DNA of 8,404 bases. Source: Cyanobacteria bacterium UBA11372. GTDB taxonomy: Bacteria > Cyanobacteriota > Cyanobacteriia > Cyanobacteriales > Aerosakkonemataceae. Location of the stretch: contig DNGG01000073.1 of assembly GCA_003486675.1 (NCBI GenBank), forward strand, positions 1 to 8,404, given 5' to 3'. Made by a program: the position numbers and the translations under genes. The notes beneath the pieces were generated by a model. It saw only the letters and a program-made list of their open reading frames with translations. It made no database searches and was not told the DNA's origin. This document shows, in pieces, positions 5,894 through 8,404 of the stretch; position 1 is the stretch's first letter, and each line of letters starts with the position of its first letter.

Positions 5894-6553
5894 CTAGCGC
5901 CACAGCTTACCAAGGGGAGATTGATTCAACCAACTGATAAACTGCGATCGCTCTGCCTCTGGCATATCTTCTAAAGCGTCGATGGCTCTGGCAACAAAGC
6001 TAGTATTTCCGAAATACTGTTTTCCAAGACGATGCAACTCTTGCAACAGGGTAATCAGATGATGTTCTTCCCAAGGGGGAACCTGGGAGCCTGAGAGCGG
6101 ATCTATTTTGAGTAAATTTTGTACGGCGTCTGGCGAGTCCGCCTTGGGAAAGCGCCACTGCTGAAATACCTCCGAGATATTTTTTTGAAATAATCCAGCT
6201 TGCCTGGAACCTAAAAGGTCTTCTATGTCTATATAAACCGCTTGCAGCAGCAACAGACATGCTTGGGTAAACGGTGTCGTTTTGACTCCCTCGCCTGCAT
6301 CGCCAGCGAGTTGATCTAGACGCACTTTACCCCAGACGCTGTATCGCTCCGGTTCCTCCAATAATACACAAGCTTTCCCGCGATTGTCGGTCAGATCCCG
6401 CCAGAAAGCTTTGGCTTCTTCCTCTTGACTCGCTTTAAACACGCTGATTAAGCGAAAGGTTTGCCCCTGATAATGGAGAATCGGAATCTGCTGGTCCCGA
6501 TTTGGGTGCTGAACGCTTGATATTTCAACATCCTGCCGTTTCAGAATAAACAT
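5894..6553 (-). CDS. Conserved cyanobacterial hypothetical protein (about 220 aa, possibly the Npun_F0813 family)
   Basis: 219-residue soluble protein without signal peptide or membrane helices. The N-terminal half (about 1-80) looks like beta-strands with a short helix: MFILKRQDVEISSVQ, then IPILHYQGQTFRLISVF, EEEAKAFWRDLTDNRGKACVLLEEPERYSVWGKVR. The C-terminal half is helical (95-118 TQACLLLLQAVYIDIEDLLG; 165-182; 184-219) and ends FISWLNQSPLGKLWR. From memory the N-terminus matches the small cyanobacteria-specific set annotated Npun_F0813 family; no function is known and this link is unverified. AGGAGT (6573-6568) is the only visible ribosome binding site but lies 14 nt from the ATG, rather far. 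No other in-frame ATG would fit. It lies 178 bp upstream of the membrane-protein gene in the same direction and may or may not share a transcript. Confidence 0.75.
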   Translation of the reverse strand: MFILKRQDVEISSVQHPNRDQQIPILHYQGQTFRLISVFKASQEEEAKAFWRDLTDNRGKACVLLEEPERYSVWGKVRLDQLAGDAGEGVKTTPFTQACLLLLQAVYIDIEDLLGSRQAGLFQKNISEVFQQWRFPKADSPDAVQNLLKIDPLSGSQVPPWEEHHLITLLQELHRLGKQYFGNTSFVARAIDALEDMPEAERSQFISWLNQSPLGKLWR

Positions 6554-7046
6554 GTCACTGGCAATTGACTCCTGTCAGGACCACTGGGTGCAGATGCGAC
6601 TGTCACTGCGATCGCATGTATCGATGCAACGATGGGATTTCAGCCCGCGCATCAAGGCACAAAAGAGCGCAGAGCGCAGTTGAATATCACACTATCTTAT
6701 CTAACACCCGAGCTGTTGGTCTTTATTGAATCCTCTCCCTGTCCAAAAACCGGAGATTCCACCTCACCAAAACCGCAGCTTGTCCGGCTGAACCTTGCAA
6801 AACCGCTATCTGGCTTGGCTTGATCGATGAAGCAATTCTACTACGGCAAGGCAGTTAAAACCGCCCCTATCCGCTTTGCGCTTCGATTTAACATCCTTTG
6901 CGCCAACCGCTTTGAGCCTCGGCTTGCCCTTTAGGGTTAAAGCTCAGATCAAAGCGCTGCCAAGGATTGGACACACCAAAATCTGCGATCGTACTCATGG
7001 TTGCAATGCCAAAAGTTTGGTCCCAGTCCAGTGCGCCGCCTAATGG
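6554..7046. other. Intergenic region between the hypothetical gene and the tRNA promoter
   Basis: No convincing protein on either strand. A plus-strand frame (6632-6823) is low-quality sequence. A minus-strand frame closing at 6888 has a protein-like last stretch (from Met at 6998: MSTIADFGVSNPWQRFDLSF...), but it has no ribosome binding site and its upstream part runs through the tRNA promoter and gene. Visible small structures are the palindrome TGCGATCGCA (6607-6616), TCCTG-T-CAGGA (6570-6580), and two CCGCTTTG copies (6871-6878, 6907-6914). The promoter of the 5894-6553 gene must lie near 6560-6650 but is not recognisable. Confidence 0.5.
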
Positions 7047-7047
7047 C

Positions 7048-7076
7048 TGCACAAATATCGATCGATATTTGATAAT
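7048..7076 (+). promoter_or_regulatory. Promoter of tRNA-Arg with palindromic spacer
   Basis: TGCACA (7048-7053; 4/6 to TTGACA) and GATAAT (7071-7076; 5/6 to TATAAT) are separated by exactly 17 bp, predicting a start near 7083, about 10 nt before the mature tRNA. The spacer is taken up by CAAATATCGATCGATATTTG (7052-7071), a perfect 20-bp palindrome overlapping both hexamers. A dimeric repressor site in this place would block polymerase. The operator role is inference. Confidence 0.5.
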
Positions 7077-7093
7077 ATGGCACACAGATGGTT

Positions 7094-7167
7094 GGGTGCG
7101 TAACTCAGGTGGATAGAGTAACTGCCTTCTAAGCAGTCTGCCGCAGGTTCGAGTCCTGCCGCACCCG
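7094..7167 (+). tRNA. tRNA-Arg (anticodon UCU)
   Basis: Complete 74-nt cloverleaf reading AGA/AGG Arg codons. The acceptor stem is GGGTGCG (7094-7100) with CGCACCC (7160-7166) and discriminator G7167. Positions 8-9 are T-A. The D stem is ACTC/GAGT (7103-7106, 7116-7119) with loop AGGTGGATA. The anticodon stem is ACTGC/GCAGT (7121-7125, 7133-7137) with loop CTTCTAA, which gives anticodon TCT at 7128-7130. The variable loop is CTGCC, and the T stem GCAGG/CCTGC (7143-7147, 7155-7159) has loop TTCGAGT. All stems are fully paired. The CCA end is not encoded (GTTT follows), so it must be added by the nucleotidyltransferase. There is no intron. A short hairpin GCCAG/CTGGC lies in the trailer (7202-7214). 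Confidence 0.97.
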
Positions 7168-7331
7168 TTTCCCAAATCTTGAATTGCTTACCAGATCTCG
7201 AGCCAGCCACTGGCAAGCTTCTATACCTAACGTAACTCTCCTGTATTTCTCTTACTGCTGCTGTAGTCATAAGAGATTGCATACGTCACATGGCTGTTTG
7301 ATAACCAAAGCTTACTATCAGTCTGATAAGT

Positions 7332-7375
7332 GCCAGCCCAATAGGTTTCATTCACTTGGGCGATCGCTGGCTTTT
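7332..7375 (+). terminator. Weak candidate terminator downstream of tRNA-Arg
   Basis: GCCAGC (7332-7337) pairs with GCTGGC (7366-7371) and CCAA (7338-7341) with TTGG (7356-7359), leaving a 6-nt bulge GCGATC that is part of a HIP1 octamer. TTTT (7372-7375) and a further T-rich stretch follow. It could end a tRNA read-through transcript; the bulge and long loop make it weak. Confidence 0.3.
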
Positions 7376-7505
7376 GACTTTCTGCATCGGTAGACTCACA
7401 TCTGGCACCATTCTCAACTTGCCTTGAAACCCTTGTTTCTTGACGAAAAATCTGTGCAAGATCTGAGTAGAGGTGCTTAATCCAAATTTAACCTCTTGTT
7501 TCTAA

Positions 7506-7527
7506 GTTCTGCACAATTTCTGCACAT
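7506..7527 (+). promoter_or_regulatory. First paired CTGCACA box (11-bp period)
   Basis: CTGCACA occurs at 7509-7515 and 7520-7526, each preceded by TT, with centres exactly 11 bp apart, so both face the same side of the helix. TTTAAAAAC follows 23 nt after the start of the second copy. The 11-bp direct-repeat spacing is what OmpR/PhoB-type regulators use; paired arm sites of tyrosine recombinases are another possibility. The boxes precede the candidate small RNA. Confidence 0.45.
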
Positions 7528-7554
7528 TTAAGGTTGATCTTTAAAAACTGAAAG

Positions 7555-7743
7555 CTTACTGGCTGTCAGCTATACCGAACGACTATTTGTCAAGCGGTTT
7601 GGGAAAGTGCTGAGGGCGCTTTCCCTTTCCCCAATAAAACACTTTCTTTGGGGTCATTGCCTTTGACTTTCGATCGCCAGAGTCTCTCCGTTTTTAGTTG
7701 TTACTTGTGAGAATTGGACGGTAAGCCATACCGTCCTTATTTT
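7555..7743 (+). ncRNA. Candidate small RNA closed by an intrinsic terminator
   Basis: A non-coding stretch of about 190 nt with two hairpins: GGGAAAGTGC (7601-7610)/GCGCTTTCCC (7616-7625), ten pairs with one G-T around TGAGG, and CCCCAA (7629-7634)/TTGGGG (7648-7653). It finishes at the strong terminator 7716-7743. No frame inside looks coding, and the terminator has no protein gene in front of it on this strand. The 5' end is only a guess from a weak TAAAAA (7542-7547) after the first CTGCACA pair. I do not recognise 6S, tmRNA, RNase P, SRP or Yfr1 sequence signatures. It could also be the long trailer of the tRNA transcript. Confidence 0.4.
7716..7743 (+). terminator. Strong rho-independent terminator
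   Basis: GGACGGTA (7716-7723) and TACCGTCC (7729-7736) pair perfectly over 8 bp around the loop AGCCA, followed directly by TTATTTTTT. This is a textbook plus-strand intrinsic terminator, about 550 bp after the tRNA and 110 bp before the broken small gene. It insulates the downstream gene pair from upstream transcription. Confidence 0.88.
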
Positions 7744-7778
7744 TTGCTCTATTTTGTTTTTTTTGATTTTTTGACTGG

Positions 7779-7800
7779 GTTCTGCACAAGAACTGCACAA
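7779..7800 (+). promoter_or_regulatory. Second paired CTGCACA box (11-bp period)
   Basis: CTGCACA at 7782-7788 and 7793-7799, again 11 bp apart and in the same orientation as the first pair 273 bp upstream. The first copy in each pair has the identical extension GTTCTGCACAA. AGTAAAAAC follows 22 nt after the start of the second copy. GTTCT/AGAAC (7779-7783, 7789-7793) also forms a 5-bp inverted repeat. The pair lies 56 bp before the small gene at 7856, in the position expected for its control region. Confidence 0.45.
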
Positions 7801-7855
7801 TTTGAGTTTAAAGTAAAAACCAGACAACGGGAAAAACTGTGAGGGATAAATTTTT

Positions 7856-8035
7856 ATGGATAAGGTAAGCCAAAAACCCTTAAAACCCAATCCTTTTACC
7901 ACTTATCGCGCCCCCAAAACTGGTAAGTAGATAGTAGTTCTGCCTAACTCAGTCACAAGCGATCGCTCGAAGCAAGTTCTTCTATATGAGGCAGACTCTT
8001 CATCGATACCGGCGTTAAGCGCTGGTCATTTTTAG
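7856..8035 (+). pseudogene. Small conserved-type cyanobacterial gene interrupted by an in-frame TAG
   Basis: From the ATG at 7856 the frame reads MDKVSQKPLKPNPFTTYR, then APKTGK, and stops at TAG (7928-7930). The same frame continues as IVVLPNSVTSDRSKQVLL and 17 more codons to a second TAG (8033-8035). The NPFTTYR...TGK[W]IVV pattern resembles a family of short cyanobacterial proteins I recall with the form NPFxTYRDPxTGKWxVV, in which Trp follows Gly-Lys. TAG differs from TGG by one base, so a nonsense mutation at position 7929 is the simplest reading. Without the stop the product would have 59 residues. GAGGG (7841-7845), 10 nt before the ATG, is a good ribosome binding site, so a 24-residue peptide may still be made. 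Function unknown. Four other genes in the window end in TAG, so TAG is a normal stop here. A sequencing error must be excluded. Confidence 0.6.
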
Positions 8036-8062
8036 GTTAATTTTCGCCAAAACCAGCCATCA

Positions 8063-8377
8063 ATGATTGAATTGTCTCACCAGCAAACTATGACTCAATA
8101 CAGTTTGATTACTTTGATAACCGCTGCTTTGCAACCCATCCGTCAAAAGCTTGATGCGATTGAAGTCCAAGACTCTTTTGTCGCCCACACTCTGTGTAAA
8201 CTGATTCCTTCCCGCTGTCCGTTTGAGCGACAAATCCAACTGTTTAACCGCACTATCCTCTACATTCCGCCCCTGTGCAAGCTCAACCCTTTTTACGAGC
8301 AATTAGTCTGCCTTCGTTTCCGCGCTTTAGTTTATCTTGCCGATCAATGCGGTGAGGATGTCACCGTTTATTGTTAA
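8063..8377 (+). CDS. Mo-nitro_C domain protein (Mo-dependent nitrogenase C-terminal-like)
   Basis: 104-residue protein of the Mo-nitro_C family (named for its resemblance to a C-terminal nitrogenase-associated domain), widespread in cyanobacteria including some that do not fix nitrogen. The role is not established, and the name alone is no evidence for nitrogen fixation. The diagnostic part is present and complete: LIPSRCPFERQIQLFNRTILYIPPLCKLNPFYEQLVCLRFRALVYLADQCGEDVTVYC (47-104). Cysteines at 52, 72, 96 and the C-terminal 104 fall in the conserved motifs; Cys45 and Cys83 are additional. The N-terminal part (about 12-40) is predicted helical. No ribosome binding site precedes the ATG at 8063. 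Met10 (ATG at 8090) is an alternative start, also without one. It lies in the same frame as the broken small gene, 27 bp after its final TAG, so translation may depend on coupling to it. No nif genes are in view. Confidence 0.88.
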   Translation: MIELSHQQTMTQYSLITLITAALQPIRQKLDAIEVQDSFVAHTLCKLIPSRCPFERQIQLFNRTILYIPPLCKLNPFYEQLVCLRFRALVYLADQCGEDVTVYC

Positions 8378-8383
8378 GAGGTC

Positions 8384-8404
8384 AGGACTTACGCTCACCC
8401 ATCC
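8384..8404 (+). repeat. Dispersed repeat end AGGACTTACGCTCACCC (runs off the window)
   Basis: Starts 7 bp after the stop of the Mo-nitro_C gene. The first 16 bases match, with one mismatch, the reverse complement of 761-776, and the first 11 match 882-892 exactly. It therefore belongs to the same dispersed family, probably the start of a small mobile or palindromic repeat that continues outside the window. Confidence 0.5.

Noticed and set aside
6632..6823. 63-residue plus-strand open frame
   Set aside because: No ribosome binding site, no recognisable pattern; it is chance sequence in an intergenic region.
6888..7282. Minus-strand open frames of 95 and 80 residues over the tRNA
   Set aside because: They read through the tRNA-Arg gene and its promoter; the tRNA cloverleaf is complete and explains the conservation expected there.
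7506..7800. CRISPR array or plasmid iterons formed by the CTGCACA repeats
   Set aside because: There are only two pairs 273 bp apart, no regular spacers, and no cas or replication gene in view; a regulatory reading fits better.
7654..7902. 82-residue minus-strand open frame
   Set aside because: It spans the plus-strand terminator, its T-rich tail and the CTGCACA pair, and is antisense to the start of the small gene.
8060..8302. 80-residue minus-strand open frame
   Set aside because: It is antisense to the Mo-nitro_C gene, whose conserved motifs are clear on the plus strand.
8063..8377. Evidence for a nitrogenase locus
   Set aside because: The Mo-nitro_C family is common outside nif clusters and in cyanobacteria that do not fix nitrogen, and no nif gene is present.

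Overview
The window is cyanobacterial chromosome. The octamer GCGATCGC (HIP1) occurs ten times in 8.4 kb (starts 162, 693, 2054, 2431, 4412, 5246, 5944, 6608, 7360, 7959), where chance predicts well under one. The protein families (cyanobacterial Uma2, long pentapeptide-repeat protein, Mo-nitro_C protein) and the dispersed hairpin repeats agree. The repeat families look like those of large, filamentous, repeat-rich genomes, but no genus can be fixed from the sequence.

Layout. Positions 1-653 (minus) hold the N-terminal 218 residues of a LivG/NatA-type ABC transporter ATPase, cut by the window edge. Positions 654-1267 are non-coding and filled with palindromic repeats. A Uma2-family nuclease gene (1268-1843, plus) faces cutA (2175-2510, minus) across a hairpin repeat. 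cutA lies 42 bp behind a 290-residue pentapeptide-repeat gene (2553-3425, minus), probably as one transcript. A second minus-strand group runs from right to left: a 219-residue conserved hypothetical (5894-6553), an eight-helix membrane protein with a Pro-rich loop (4669-5715), and a helix-turn-helix protein with a very acidic centre (3744-4655). It ends in a GC-rich rho-independent terminator (3671-3703).

The right end (7040-8404) is the most unusual part. It holds a tRNA-Arg(UCU) gene that is not an ORF. The gene's putative promoter has a perfect 20-bp palindrome across its spacer. About 340 bp downstream come two matching pairs of CTGCACA boxes, each with an 11-bp period. After the first pair lies a non-coding stretch of about 190 bp with strong hairpins, closed by a clean rho-independent terminator (candidate small RNA). 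After the second pair is a small gene (7856-8035) broken by an in-frame TAG where a TGG Trp codon would fit, then an intact Mo-nitro_C gene (8063-8377) in the same frame. The window closes on a dispersed repeat (AGGACTTACGC) that also occurs near position 760-900.

The transporter, CutA, tRNA, pentapeptide protein, Uma2 and Mo-nitro_C calls are firm. The regulatory boxes, the small RNA and the promoters are inferences from sequence pattern alone.
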